Below are positions 34,658 to 43,759 of a stretch of DNA of 64,000 nt, in pieces. A program made the translations under genes and the position numbers. The DNA is taken from positions 1-64,000 of the forward strand of contig NZ_JALKFX010000006.1 of the NCBI RefSeq assembly GCF_023243045.1, written 5' to 3'. Source of the stretch: Frankia sp. AgB32. GTDB taxonomy: Bacteria > Actinomycetota > Actinomycetes > Frankiales > Frankiaceae. The notes beneath the pieces are model-generated. The model was not told the origin of the DNA, searched no databases, and was given only the letters and a program-made list of their open reading frames with translations. The first letter of the stretch is position 1, and each line of letters begins with the position of its first letter.

Positions 34658-35743
34658 ATGCCGGCGCAGCACGGCCCGATGGTGACGGGCCCGGTCGTCA
34701 TGGGCATCGAGACGTCCTGCGACGAGACCGGGGTCGCGCTCGTCCGCGACGGCGAGCTGCTCGGCGAGGCGCTGTCGACCAGCATGGACCAGCACGCCCG
34801 CTACGGCGGGGTGGTGCCGGAGATCGCCGCGCGGGCCCATGTGCAGGCCCTCGTGCCCTGCGTGCGCTCGGCGCTGGCGTCCGCCGGGCTGCGCGCCGCC
34901 GACATCGGCGCGATCGCCGTGACCGCCGGTCCGGGCCTCGCCACCGCCCTGCACGTCGGGGTGGCGGCGGCCAAGGCGTACGCCACCGCCCTCGGCGTTC
35001 CGCTCTACGGCGTGCACCACCTCGCCGGCCACCTCGCCGCCGACCTCGTCGACGGCGAGCCGCTGCCCGACCCGCTGATCGCGCTGATCGTCTCCGGTGG
35101 GCACACCTCACTGCTGCGCGTCGGTGATCTCGCCCGTGACCCGATCGTGCACCTCGGCGACACCCTCGACGACGCCGCCGGCGAGTGCTTCGACAAGGTC
35201 GCCCGGGTCCTCGGCCTGCCCTACCCCGGCGGCCCGGCGGTGGACCGCGAGGCCGTCGGCCACGACCGGACGGCGCTGGCGTTCCCCCGCCCGCTGACCG
35301 GGCGCACCGACGCGGCGTACACGTTCTCCTTCTCGGGTCTGAAGACCGCGGTCGCCCGCTGGGCCGAGGCGCATCCCGACACGACCATCCCGCCCGGCGA
35401 TGTGATCGCCTCGTTCCAGGAGGCGGTCGTCGACGTGCTGACCGCCAAGGCGATCCGGGCGTGTCGCGACCACGCCATCGACGACCTGCTCGTCGTCGGC
35501 GGCGTCGCGGCGAACAGCCGGCTGCGCGAACTCGCCGCGCAGCGCTGCGCCGACGCCGGCATCCGGCTGCGCATCCCGGCCCGGCGCCGCTGCACCGACA
35601 ACGGCGTGATGATCGCCTCCCTCGGCGACCTGCTGGTGCGCTCCGGCGCCGCGCCGTCCGCGCCCGACCTCGCCGCGATGCCCGGCGCCTTCCTCGACCG
35701 CGCCCAGCTCGGCCTCCCCGAGCCCGCCCTGCACGCGGCCTGA
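34658..35743 (+). CDS. tsaD: tRNA N6-threonylcarbamoyladenosine synthase subunit TsaD
   Basis: 361 residues from ATG 34658 behind AGGAGG (34644-34649). Transfers the threonylcarbamoyl group to A37 of ANN-decoding tRNAs, working with TsaB and TsaE. Motifs: [16 protein letters not shown], metal-binding HHLAGHLAA (HxxxH), [36 protein letters not shown] and CTDNGVMIA. Complete. In actinobacteria tsaD normally sits with tsaE, tsaB and rimI; here it stands between fur and ureG without them, so this is either a relocated gene or a second copy. Confidence 0.94.
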   Translation: MPAQHGPMVTGPVVMGIETSCDETGVALVRDGELLGEALSTSMDQHARYGGVVPEIAARAHVQALVPCVRSALASAGLRAADIGAIAVTAGPGLATALHVGVAAAKAYATALGVPLYGVHHLAGHLAADLVDGEPLPDPLIALIVSGGHTSLLRVGDLARDPIVHLGDTLDDAAGECFDKVARVLGLPYPGGPAVDREAVGHDRTALAFPRPLTGRTDAAYTFSFSGLKTAVARWAEAHPDTTIPPGDVIASFQEAVVDVLTAKAIRACRDHAIDDLLVVGGVAANSRLRELAAQRCADAGIRLRIPARRRCTDNGVMIASLGDLLVRSGAAPSAPDLAAMPGAFLDRAQLGLPEPALHAA

Positions 35744-35898
35744 TCCCGCCGTCCGAGCCCGGACCACACCGCCCCGAGCCATCCCGCGCCGCACCACGCC
35801 GTTCCCGAACCACCCCGTCCGTCACCGCCGCCGCTGGCGCCTCGGGGACCCCGGCCGCCGTGCCGGGACCACCACGACGCGATGGAGAGCGAGCCCCG

Positions 35899-36597
35899 AT
35901 GCACCTCGGTCACGACCTCAACGATGCCCAGCACCTCGCCGGCGGCGGGACAGGCGGCGGGCCGGTGGCGCCGCTCGGGCGGGCGCCGCGGATCGGGATC
36001 GGCGGTCCCGTCGGCAGTGGCAAGACGGCGCTGGTCGCGGCGCTGTGCCGGTCGCTGTCGTCGAGCCTGCGCCTCGGCGTCGTGACCAACGACATCTACA
36101 CCACCGAGGACGCCGACTTCCTGCGCCGCGCGGGCGTCCTCGACCCGGGCCGCATCCGCGCGGTGGAGACGGGCTGCTGCCCGCACACGGCGATCCGCGA
36201 CGACATCACCGCCAACCTCGACACCGTCGAGGACCTGGAGGCCGAGACCGGCCCGCTCGACCTCGTGCTCGTCGAGTCCGGCGGCGACAATCTCACCGCG
36301 ACGTTCAGCTACGGCCTCATCGACCGGCAGATCTTCGTCGTCGACGTCGCCGGCGGTGACAAGGTCCCCCGCAAGGGCGGCCCCGGCGTGACCAGCAGCG
36401 ACCTGCTCGTCATCAACAAGACCGATCTGGCCCCCCTCGTCGGCGCCGACCTCGGCGTGATGGCCCGCGACGCCGCCGTAGCCCGCGGCGACCGCCCCGT
36501 CCTGTTCACCTCGCTCGCCGACGACCCCACCGCCGCCGACGTCACCGCCTGGGTCCGCAGTCAGATCACCGCGCTGATGGCTCCCGTCGCCGGCTAG
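35899..36597 (+). CDS. ureG: Urease accessory GTPase UreG
   Basis: 232 residues from ATG 35899. SIMIBI-class GTPase that delivers nickel to urease. Motifs: P-loop [29 protein letters not shown], the metal-binding [14 protein letters not shown] (CPH motif), [13 protein letters not shown] and [12 protein letters not shown]. The N-terminus before the P-loop is Gly-rich, with His and Asp, but not the long His tail of some UreG. No urease structural or other accessory genes are in the window. Confidence 0.95.
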   Translation: MHLGHDLNDAQHLAGGGTGGGPVAPLGRAPRIGIGGPVGSGKTALVAALCRSLSSSLRLGVVTNDIYTTEDADFLRRAGVLDPGRIRAVETGCCPHTAIRDDITANLDTVEDLEAETGPLDLVLVESGGDNLTATFSYGLIDRQIFVVDVAGGDKVPRKGGPGVTSSDLLVINKTDLAPLVGADLGVMARDAAVARGDRPVLFTSLADDPTAADVTAWVRSQITALMAPVAG

Positions 36598-37120
36598 CTC
36601 GTGTCCGGGCGATCTTGCTGGTGGGCGAGTCGTCTCTGCATGTGCTCTGGCCGGGTTGGCAGGCAGCTGGTTGCTGGGGCTCGGTGTTCGGCGTGCCCGC
36701 GACCGCCGCGGCTGGCTCCCTGCCGCCCGCCGCCGCCCCCGGCCGGCCGGGGGGCTCGGAGGTCACGGTAAGCGACGATAATCAGGGACCGCCGCGATTC
36801 AGAAGGACCACGATTGTCGTTCTGTAGGGTTCGGCGCCCGTTTTGTCTGTACCAAGCGACCACAAAGCTCCTCAGCCACGCAGCCTCGCTGCGGGGAGTA
36901 GCGATCAAGGGTCTGGCTGCCCCTCGGCGGGACCGGGCGCGCTTCTGATTGATGCCCGATGGGGCTCGGTGTCCGGTTTGCCCGTGTAAAGGGGTCCGCT
37001 GCGCTGCCGACCGGTCGCTTTGAAGGGGTCGGTGTCCGGATGCCCTCACCATGATCGGCCGGACACAACCTAGCGGACCACCGCCTCCCGAGACGCCCTG
37101 GCACTGCCGGTCTGAGCGGA
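36598..37120. other. Intergenic region with short diverged repeats, no gene
   Basis: About 520 bases between ureG and the EACC1-like gene. Minus-strand open frames (for example to 37052) have no conserved residues. Related segments recur: TGGGGCTCGGTGTTCGGCG at about 36675, TGGGGCTCGGTGTCCGGTT at about 36960 and AGGGGTCGGTGTCCGGATG at about 37024. The last two, on the minus strand, encode the GIRTPTPSK-like peptide that often appears as a spurious ORF product in high-GC genomes. No tRNA was recognised. Confidence 0.5.
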
Positions 37121-37453
37121 CTACTCCTCGGACAGCAGCCGGCTGAGGGCCGCGACGATGCGCGCCGTATCCACGTTGGGCGGCAGGTCGAGCTCCATGT
37201 TCGTGCCCGGGCCCTTGACCAGCAGCCGGATGGGCTGGCCGGTCGCGGGCTGGCGTCCCACCCAGCGGCGCAGTGCCCGCGCCAGGGTGGGAAGCTGGCC
37301 GGCCAGGCCCGCCACCGTGATGAAGCTGGCGAACAGGTTCAGGCCCTCCACCGCGATCATCAGCTCGGGGGCGCCGCGAGTTCCGCTCTCGCCCAGTTCC
37401 AGCTCGGCGATCACATCCTCAGGCAGACAGAGCTCCACACGTTCACTCGCCAT
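37121..37453 (-). CDS. Small EACC1-like protein (effector-associated component)
   Basis: 110 residues from ATG 37453, with GGAG eight bases upstream; ATG 37480 would add nine. The layout is a short acidic strand region, a hydrophobic helix (LNLFASFITVAGLAG), the central LPTLARALRRWVGRQ, then two strands (PIRLLVKGPGTNMELDLP) and a final helix. This matches what I recall of EACC1, the small constant protein found next to caspase, trypsin or other effectors in actinobacterial NTP-dependent conflict systems. It follows the caspase-EAL gene by 47 bases, exactly such a context. The family call is tentative because it rests on pattern and context. Confidence 0.55.
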   Translation of the reverse strand: MASERVELCLPEDVIAELELGESGTRGAPELMIAVEGLNLFASFITVAGLAGQLPTLARALRRWVGRQPATGQPIRLLVKGPGTNMELDLPPNVDTARIVAALSRLLSEE

Positions 37454-37500
37454 TGAACTCACTCCAGTTTTCGCGGACAACGATGTGCGCGGCGCAGCCC

Positions 37501-39729
37501 TTACCGCAGAAAAGCTGCGATCCGCTCACGCAGATCCAGATTCAACGGCAGCAGATCAACGGAGGCCGGCTCCTCGGTGATGTAGCCCTGTACGTAACGG
37601 ATGCCCAGGTTGTAGATGTCGCTGAGTCGCACCGGACACTCGGAGTCGAACCCCTCGACCACCACCACACGGGGCTGCGCCGAATGGCCGCGGTCCATTG
37701 CCGCCCTCGCAAGCTGGACGACGAGTTCGAGCTCCTTGAGCGCGAGGGCGTGATGGAGAATGGAGCGGTCGACCTTTATCTGGGTGAGCGACAGTGTGGA
37801 TATGCGGTCGAGCGAGGAGTGTCCCACGCCGAAGTCGTCGACGGCGAAGTTGACGTGCAGGTTTCGGGAGAGGGCCGCGAGCCGGGCCTGGAAGTAGGCG
37901 GAGGGGTTCGGCTTCCACCGGTCCCACTCGTCCGAGCGGGGTTCGATCGGATCGCGCTCGGAGATTTCGAGCGTGACGGCATGCGGGGCCAGCCCGGCTT
38001 CGCGGATCGCATCGGCCAGCCCATGGGCGTAGGCCGCGCTGAGCAGCGCCCGCACCGAGACGTTGATGGACACTGGCTTCGGGGCGTCGTGACTCCACTG
38101 GCCGCGGCTGTGGGCCAGGGCAAAGGAGCGGATTGCCTTCGTCGCCAGACTCTTGTCCCGTTCGATCAGGAACTCGTCCCCCCAGACGTCGGGAATGGAC
38201 AGCACATCCAGCGGGGCTCGGCGTGCCTTGCTGTCCGTGCGCGCGAGCGCCTCCCAGCTCTGAATTCCCACCGTATTCGCACGATCACTGAGGATCATCA
38301 CAGGCTCGAACACCATCACCAGGGAGTCGAGCAGTCTGCTGTATGCGCTCAGGCCCTGCCGGTAGAGCCGCAGTGGTAGCCGGCCGAACTCCGCGCGCAG
38401 AGCGGTCAGCACGTCCACCTCGACCTTCAGCAGGTCACGCGGCGACCATCTGGTGAGCATGGTGCTGGCAATCACCACCAGCGGTTCGCCGATGTCGAGA
38501 AACGCAGGAGCCGGGTCGACCACGACGAGCGCCGACATCGCCTCGGTGTCGGTCGATGTCAGCGGGACCACAAGCAGCCTGGGTCCGGACGCGGGCGTGA
38601 TCACATGTCCCAGGACCGAGCGGTCCTGCCGGACCACCGAGGCGACGACGGGGAAGGTCTCCGAGAGCTGCTCCGGGCTCAGATTTCCCGACGAGCCGAC
38701 AATCACCGATTCGGCTCCGGAGAGTTTGAGCTCGAGCACGGCGGACGCGTCGAAGGCATACCGCAGAGCGCCCAGTGCCGCGAGCCGGTCGCTGCCCTCC
38801 GGGCGCGTCAGACCGCTGTCGGATCGAAAGATGCGCTCCAGCAGTTTCTCGATGAGGCCAAGCTCGGACTCCAGCGGATTCCGGCAGGCCGTGATGCTGG
38901 TGGCAGCGACGGGGCGCGGTACCGGCCGCGCGTTCCCGGCGGACTCACCGGCCCCGAAAACCGGCCGGGTGAGCGCTGTCGCCGGGCCCCACCCCTGGAC
39001 GACGCACCCGGGTTCGGGCTCTATGTCCTGGGCGCGGACGTACTCGACCAGACTGCCGAACGTCACGCCTCCCCGGGCGTCCGCAGCCTTACCCTGCAGC
39101 CCCCGCAGCACGTGGTGGGTGACCACCCCGCCACGAAGATCATCGTTCTCGCGAGCGGCCTGGTTGGCCGCACAGGCGAAAAGAGCGGAGTGTCGAGCAG
39201 GGCGGTGTCCCTCATGCGCCTCCTCGATGGCCTGCGGAAGTTCCTGCCTGATGCGCACCGGGTCGGCCCCGGCCGCCATCAGGTAGGCGCCGGCATGGCA
39301 GCAGTCGAGGATGAGGAAGGAGGAACCGGCTGTCGCGTGGAAGACGTCCCGCCAGAGAAAGCTCATGCGGACGCCCCCGTCCGGGTCCTCCCGCAACGAG
39401 TTCAGATCGAGATCGGTCGTGACAAGATACGGATCACTGTGGTGCCGCCAGCGCGACATCACGGCATGGCCGGCGAAATACACGAAGAGTATGTCCGACG
39501 GCGTCATGTCCAACGCCGCCGAACGAAGGGCTTCCTTCACTTTTCGCGTGGTCGCAGCCGGACCGAGAAGAAGCTGGACGTCAACGGAGTCGAACGTGCC
39601 TGTTTTTTCATCCGTGAGGGCGTTGTACATCGCCTGCGAATCAGCCTCGGCGTGACGCAGGAGCGGGAGCCTGACGCCGGTGCCGCAGGTGTTCGTACCT
39701 ACGATGACCGCGTATCGCCGCCCGTCCAA
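37501..39729 (-). CDS. Caspase-like protease fused to an EAL domain
   Basis: 742 residues, start TTG 39729 (weak context). Residues 5-250 are a C14 caspase/metacaspase domain: His88 in FVYFAGHAV and Cys144 in LILDCCHAGAY form the dyad. The middle (about 290-480) resembles a GAF-like sensory region. The C-terminal part from about 485 is an EAL (c-di-GMP phosphodiesterase) domain with most active-site motifs: EAL in SWEALAR, Asn in SINVS, Glu in LEISE, DDFG in FAVDDFGVGHSSL, Lys in IKVDRS and the end VQGYI. The protein may therefore bind or cut c-di-GMP and control proteolysis. It is followed by a small EACC1-like gene. Cytosolic; no signal peptide. Confidence 0.85.
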   Translation of the reverse strand: MDGRRYAVIVGTNTCGTGVRLPLLRHAEADSQAMYNALTDEKTGTFDSVDVQLLLGPAATTRKVKEALRSAALDMTPSDILFVYFAGHAVMSRWRHHSDPYLVTTDLDLNSLREDPDGGVRMSFLWRDVFHATAGSSFLILDCCHAGAYLMAAGADPVRIRQELPQAIEEAHEGHRPARHSALFACAANQAARENDDLRGGVVTHHVLRGLQGKAADARGGVTFGSLVEYVRAQDIEPEPGCVVQGWGPATALTRPVFGAGESAGNARPVPRPVAATSITACRNPLESELGLIEKLLERIFRSDSGLTRPEGSDRLAALGALRYAFDASAVLELKLSGAESVIVGSSGNLSPEQLSETFPVVASVVRQDRSVLGHVITPASGPRLLVVPLTSTDTEAMSALVVVDPAPAFLDIGEPLVVIASTMLTRWSPRDLLKVEVDVLTALRAEFGRLPLRLYRQGLSAYSRLLDSLVMVFEPVMILSDRANTVGIQSWEALARTDSKARRAPLDVLSIPDVWGDEFLIERDKSLATKAIRSFALAHSRGQWSHDAPKPVSINVSVRALLSAAYAHGLADAIREAGLAPHAVTLEISERDPIEPRSDEWDRWKPNPSAYFQARLAALSRNLHVNFAVDDFGVGHSSLDRISTLSLTQIKVDRSILHHALALKELELVVQLARAAMDRGHSAQPRVVVVEGFDSECPVRLSDIYNLGIRYVQGYITEEPASVDLLPLNLDLRERIAAFLR

Positions 39730-40277
39730 CAGATGCCCCCATCGCCGCCTCGCACAGTGCCGATGAGGCTATCGCATCGGGATGCGTGCATCCGGGCCCA
39801 TCCACCGGATCGAGCCCGACCGAGCCCATTTCCTGGATGACCGGGCCGCAATCCGTGACATAGGGCGACCAGTGGTCCTTACCGCGCCTCGAGCGACGAA
39901 TGACCACCGTTCCGTAGTACATCCCGAGAACCGACAAAAGCCCTGGTAGATCGGTTGCCGGGCGCCGCCGACGCGCGGTCTGCCACGAGATGCCGCAGAG
40001 ATTCGGACATGTGACCTACCCAGCCCAGCAACATCCTGTAGTTGTGATCACGGATAATGCTATCCGCACGGTCCGGCCCAACTCCGCAGGCCCGGGCAGG
40101 CTGTGGCAGGCAGGCGACGTCCCCGCCCCAGCCGCTCGTCGCGGTGCCAGGCGAGGCCCGGATCGTCGAGTACCGCCGGATCAGTGACATCTCGGCCGGC
40201 GGCGACTGCCTCGACCGCGAGGCTGCGGACCCGTCGTCATGCAGGTCCGGCTCATGGAGGGGACCTGCGCTGGCCGG
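39730..40277. other. Upstream region of caspase-EAL; doubtful small ORFs
   Basis: Between the caspase start and the NmrA-like stop. A minus-strand frame at 39641-39937 (98 codons, including MYYGTVVIRRSRRGKDHWSP) overlaps the first 89 bases of the caspase gene in another frame. A second at 39879-40190 contains MSESLRHLVADRAS. Neither has a recognised domain. The region should hold the promoter of the caspase-EAL operon, but no clear -10/-35 pair could be picked out. Confidence 0.35.
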
Positions 40278-40889
40278 CTACGAGGTGATGGCGACGGCTC
40301 GGCATACGAAGGCGTCACTGGCGAGCTGGGCAAGCATGAAGTCGGCGACGTCGGCGTAGGAGATCGTGGATCTGACGGTCAGGTGCAGGTCGGTGCCGGT
40401 GCGGTAGTGCCCGGTGCGCTCACCGCCCGTGAGGATCGCTGGTCGCGCAATCGTCCAGGCGGTGTCGCTGGCGCGGATGAGTTCTTCCATTCCCTCCTTG
40501 TCCCGCATCAGTGATCTGATCGCGACCCGGGCGAGGGCGACGTAGAGGTTGCGGTGGCGGCTGTCGGCGACGCCGTAGCCGCTGACGGCCACCAGGCGGC
40601 GCACACCATGGGCGTCCATCGCCGGCAGGATCGTGCGCATCCCGTCCGTGCAGACCGTGCTTCCCCAGCTGCGCTGGCCCAGGGCACTGAGCACGGCGTC
40701 GCTGCCGGCCACGACCTGCTTCACGATGTCCGGGTCGCGGACGTCGCCGGCCACCACGCGCAGGCGCTCGTGGCCGGCGAGGCGACTCGGGTCACGGGTC
40801 AGTGCCGTGAGGGTGTCACCCCGCAGGAGTGCCTGCTCGAGCAGGTGGCGCCCAATGTGGCCGGTGCCGCCGAAGACCGCCAGGTGCAT
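40278..40889 (-). CDS. NAD(P)-binding NmrA/SDR-like protein
   Basis: 203 residues from ATG 40889. Rossmann fold of the atypical SDR (NmrA/YwnB) type: N-terminal MHLAVFGGTGHIGRHLLEQA with the GxxGxxG loop, VVAGDVRDPD, and VRRLVAVSGYG. The usual YxxxK is absent, which points to a regulator or reductase acting on unknown substrates. It is divergent from a MarR-family gene with a palindromic operator between them, the standard arrangement for redox- or xenobiotic-responsive pairs. Confidence 0.85.
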   Translation of the reverse strand: MHLAVFGGTGHIGRHLLEQALLRGDTLTALTRDPSRLAGHERLRVVAGDVRDPDIVKQVVAGSDAVLSALGQRSWGSTVCTDGMRTILPAMDAHGVRRLVAVSGYGVADSRHRNLYVALARVAIRSLMRDKEGMEELIRASDTAWTIARPAILTGGERTGHYRTGTDLHLTVRSTISYADVADFMLAQLASDAFVCRAVAITS

Positions 40890-40911
40890 GTCGCATACCC
40901 TTCCAACTCAT

Positions 40912-40965
40912 CAACACTTGGAGAGTCCAAGTATCCACCCCATAGTTGGATTCTCCAAGTGTTTG
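40912..40965. promoter_or_regulatory. Inverted-repeat operator between nmrA-like and marR-like genes
   Basis: CAACACTTGGAGA at 40912-40924 faces TCTCCAAGTGTTTG at 40952-40965; the arms are complementary except for one extra base. The left arm also forms its own smaller palindrome, ACTTGGAGAGTCCAAGT (40916-40932). Two such sites in a 98-base divergent spacer fit binding of the MarR-type dimer to control both genes. Confidence 0.75.
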
Positions 40966-40987
40966 AGGGTCCAGGTAATGTTGGCAG

Positions 40988-41512
40988 GTGGTCGACCTCG
41001 TGGGCCCCACCGACGACGAGTTGACCCATGCCGTCGTCAAGCAGGTGTTCCTCCTCGCAGGCGCGATCAACGCGCTCGGCGCGGACCTGCTGAAGGAACT
41101 CGACCTCACCGAGCCGCTCGCGAACGCCCTGTGGCGGCTGGACCCCGACGCGCCGCCGCCCTCGATGCGCGCGCTCGCGTCCGCCCTGAACTGCGACCCT
41201 TCCACCGTCACGTTCCTCACGGACCGGCTGGAACAGCGCGGCCTCATCCAGCGGCGACCGGTGCCCGCCAACCGGCGACAGAAGGTCATCAGCCTCACCC
41301 CCCAGGGAGTGGAAGCCCGCAGCCGACTCGTTCGGACTCTGACCACGGGCTCCCCGTTCGCCCAGCTCTCGCCCGCCGACCGGCACCACCTCCACGTGCT
41401 CCTCGCCAGGGCGGGGGCCGATCCGGACATGTTCACCTGCCAGGCGCCCGCGCCCTCGGGGTCCGCTACGGACCAGGACGCAGCGACCACGCCACCCGGT
41501 CCAGGTCACTGA
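40988..41512 (+). CDS. MarR-family transcriptional regulator
   Basis: 174 residues, GTG 40988. Winged-helix domain: PSMRALASALNCDPSTVTFL then TDRLEQRGLIQRRPVPANRR and KVISLTPQGVEA, the MarR recognition helix and wing. The N- and C-terminal helices form the dimer region. The last 25 residues (APSGSATDQDAATTPPGPGH) are disordered. It lies divergent from the NmrA-like gene and presumably represses it and itself through the inverted repeat between them. Confidence 0.92.
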   Translation: MVDLVGPTDDELTHAVVKQVFLLAGAINALGADLLKELDLTEPLANALWRLDPDAPPPSMRALASALNCDPSTVTFLTDRLEQRGLIQRRPVPANRRQKVISLTPQGVEARSRLVRTLTTGSPFAQLSPADRHHLHVLLARAGADPDMFTCQAPAPSGSATDQDAATTPPGPGH

Positions 41513-41526
41513 GTGAGGTTCTCGAG

Positions 41527-42111
41527 ATGCAGCGTTATGAGGCCGACAGGCCGTCCGCAGCCTGGGCGACCGTGTCCGATGTTCCCGCGCCGCCCGAAGC
41601 TCCAGCTCATCCCCTCGCAGCCGAGGCAATCGCCAACCTGCTGCCCGCGCGTCGGCGCGTGGCGGAGGCCGTGACGGCGGCGATGGCGGAACTGGCACCG
41701 GCGTCCGCACTGATCACCGTCACCATCAACGCCCCGGACGGTCCTGAACTGGCGCGGGCACGAGCCTGGCTGGACGAGGGTGAGCTGGCCGCGGACGAGG
41801 TCGGCCGGCGCCTGGGGCAGCCGGTGACCGAGGCGGATCTCGTGGGCTGGGTCAGCGAGTGGCCGCTCACGGCGCGCGGCTCCGACCTGGTCGGGACCCA
41901 TCCGGTGCTGCCGGCGACCGAGCCGGCCGAGTTGTCGGTCCACATCGCCGACTGGCTCCAGGATTTCCTGGCCGACGTCGGCATTTCGGACCCGGTCCCG
42001 CCCTGCCCTGGGCACGCCCACCCGATGCAGTTGGACGTGCGCCACGGACAGCCGTGGTGGCTGTGCCCGCGAGGAGAACCCATCCGCGCGTGGCGCGCCG
42101 CCACCGGGTGA
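41527..42111 (+). CDS. Conserved hypothetical protein
   Basis: 194 residues from ATG 41527, 14 bases after the marR stop, with GTGAGG upstream. The N-terminal 100 residues are helical ([37 protein letters not shown]). The C-terminus has CPGHAHPMQLDVRHGQPWW then LCPRGEPIRAW: two Cys and two His that could bind a metal. No named family is recognised. It is likely co-transcribed with marR. The same reading frame is open far upstream, but that part overlaps marR and is not coding. Confidence 0.6.
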   Translation: MQRYEADRPSAAWATVSDVPAPPEAPAHPLAAEAIANLLPARRRVAEAVTAAMAELAPASALITVTINAPDGPELARARAWLDEGELAADEVGRRLGQPVTEADLVGWVSEWPLTARGSDLVGTHPVLPATEPAELSVHIADWLQDFLADVGISDPVPPCPGHAHPMQLDVRHGQPWWLCPRGEPIRAWRAATG

Positions 42112-42205
42112 CGCCGGTAAATGGTTCGCGGGCGGCTTGATCCTCCGGCATGATTCCGCCGTCCGCGTCCGCGTCCGGGCGGACGGCACCCACGCTGGAG
42201 GAACC

Positions 42206-43759
42206 ATGACGGCCACTGCCGCCGGACCGCTGTCCGCCGGGTCACAGCCCGAGGTCCGCGCGGCGGGCGGGGCGCTGCGTGGCAGCCTGGAGTCGGGCGT
42301 GGCGGTCTTCCGTGGCATCCCCTACGCCGAGGCGCCGATCGGCGGCCTTCGCTTCGCCGCGCCGAAGCCGGCCGGGCGCTGGGACGGCGTGCGCCCGGCC
42401 CTGGCCTACGGCCCCCCGGTGCCGCAGACCGATGTGCTCGGGCGGGGTCCGGCTGCCACGGACGCGGCGGCGACTGAGGTCTGGCTGACGGTCAACGTCT
42501 GGTCGCCCGCGCCCGACCCGGCGGCGAAGCTCCCGGTCATGGTCTGGATCTACGGCGGTGGTTACACGGTCGGGATGTCGAGCTGGCCGGAGTACGACGG
42601 TGGCCGGTTGGCTCGCGACGGCGGTGTGGTCGTGGTGACCTTCAACTACCGCCTCGGCGTGGAGGGCTTCGCCCAGATCGACGGTGCGCCGCCGAACCGC
42701 GGGCTGCTCGATCAGGTTGCCGCGCTGGAGTGGGTGCGGGAGAACATCGGCGCCTTCGGCGGCGACCCGGGCCAGGTCACGATCTTCGGTGAGTCCGCGG
42801 GTGGCGGATCGGTCGCCGCGCTGCTGGCGATGCCCCGCGCGGCTGGGCTGTTCCGCCGCGCCATCGCCCAGAGCGTGCCCGGCACCTACTTCTCCCCCCA
42901 GCTTGCCGCCGACCTGGCCGCCGCCTGCGCGGACGAGCTGGGGCTGCGTCCCACCGCCGCGGACCTGGCCACCGTCGACCCGGCCCTGCTGGCGCTCACC
43001 GGAGACTCCGTCACCGCGACGATGCCGGCGCGCGCGGACCGCTGGGGCCAGGCGGCGCTGCGGTCGATCCTGTTCTCGCCCGTCGTCGACGGCGACGTCC
43101 TGCCGACCACGCCGTGGCAGGCGCTCGCCGCCGGCGCCGCCCGCGACGTCGATCTGATCGCCGGGCACACCCGTGACGAGCATCGGCTGTTCACCGTCTT
43201 CACCGGGATGCTCGGCCAGGTCACGCCCGACCAGGCCAAGACCGCGCTGCGCGATTTCGCCCCCGGCGCGGACGGCGCCCGCCGCTACCGGGACGCCTAT
43301 GCCGACGCGAGCCCCGACAAGCTCTACGAACTGGTGCACTCGGACTGGCTGTTCCGGATGCCGTCCCTGCACCTGGCGCAGGCCCAGGTGGCCGGCGGCG
43401 GCCGGGCGTACCTCTACGAGCTGACCTGGACGGCCCCGGGGATGGGTGGCGCGCTCGGCGCCTGCCACGGCCTCGACGTGCCGCTCGTGTTCGGCAACCT
43501 GACCAGCGGCCAGCCCGCGATGCTCCTCGGCGAGAGCCCGTCCGCCGAGGCGACGGCACTGTCGGCGCGGATGCGGACCGCCTGGACGGCATTCGCCACC
43601 CACGGCGAGCCCGGCTGGCCGCCCTACGACCCTGAGCAGCGCCTCGCGCAGGTCTTCGACGCGACCCCGACCGTCACCGCCTATCCGGAGGACAGCTCCC
43701 GCCAGATCTGGCAGGACCACGTGTTTCCGGCGCTGCACCTGCACGGCGACCTGTCCTGA
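42206..43759 (+). CDS. Type B carboxylesterase
   Basis: 517 residues from ATG 42206 behind GGAGGA. Alpha/beta hydrolase of the cholinesterase/para-nitrobenzyl esterase group. Motifs: GVAVFRGIPYAEAPIGGLRF, oxyanion-hole VWIYGGGYTVG, nucleophile GESAGGGS, acid Glu/Asp region in GHTRDEHRLF and catalytic His in LGACHGLDVPLVFGN. No signal peptide, so cytosolic. The first 20 codons and promoter lie in the gap after the hypothetical gene. Its 3' end overlaps the convergent radical SAM gene by 86 bases. Confidence 0.92.
   Translation: MTATAAGPLSAGSQPEVRAAGGALRGSLESGVAVFRGIPYAEAPIGGLRFAAPKPAGRWDGVRPALAYGPPVPQTDVLGRGPAATDAAATEVWLTVNVWSPAPDPAAKLPVMVWIYGGGYTVGMSSWPEYDGGRLARDGGVVVVTFNYRLGVEGFAQIDGAPPNRGLLDQVAALEWVRENIGAFGGDPGQVTIFGESAGGGSVAALLAMPRAAGLFRRAIAQSVPGTYFSPQLAADLAAACADELGLRPTAADLATVDPALLALTGDSVTATMPARADRWGQAALRSILFSPVVDGDVLPTTPWQALAAGAARDVDLIAGHTRDEHRLFTVFTGMLGQVTPDQAKTALRDFAPGADGARRYRDAYADASPDKLYELVHSDWLFRMPSLHLAQAQVAGGGRAYLYELTWTAPGMGGALGACHGLDVPLVFGNLTSGQPAMLLGESPSAEATALSARMRTAWTAFATHGEPGWPPYDPEQRLAQVFDATPTVTAYPEDSSRQIWQDHVFPALHLHGDLS

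Noticed and set aside
36598-37120. tRNA gene or small protein with GIRTPTPSK motif
   Set aside because: No cloverleaf or T-loop could be found, and the peptide is a known type of spurious high-GC ORF product.
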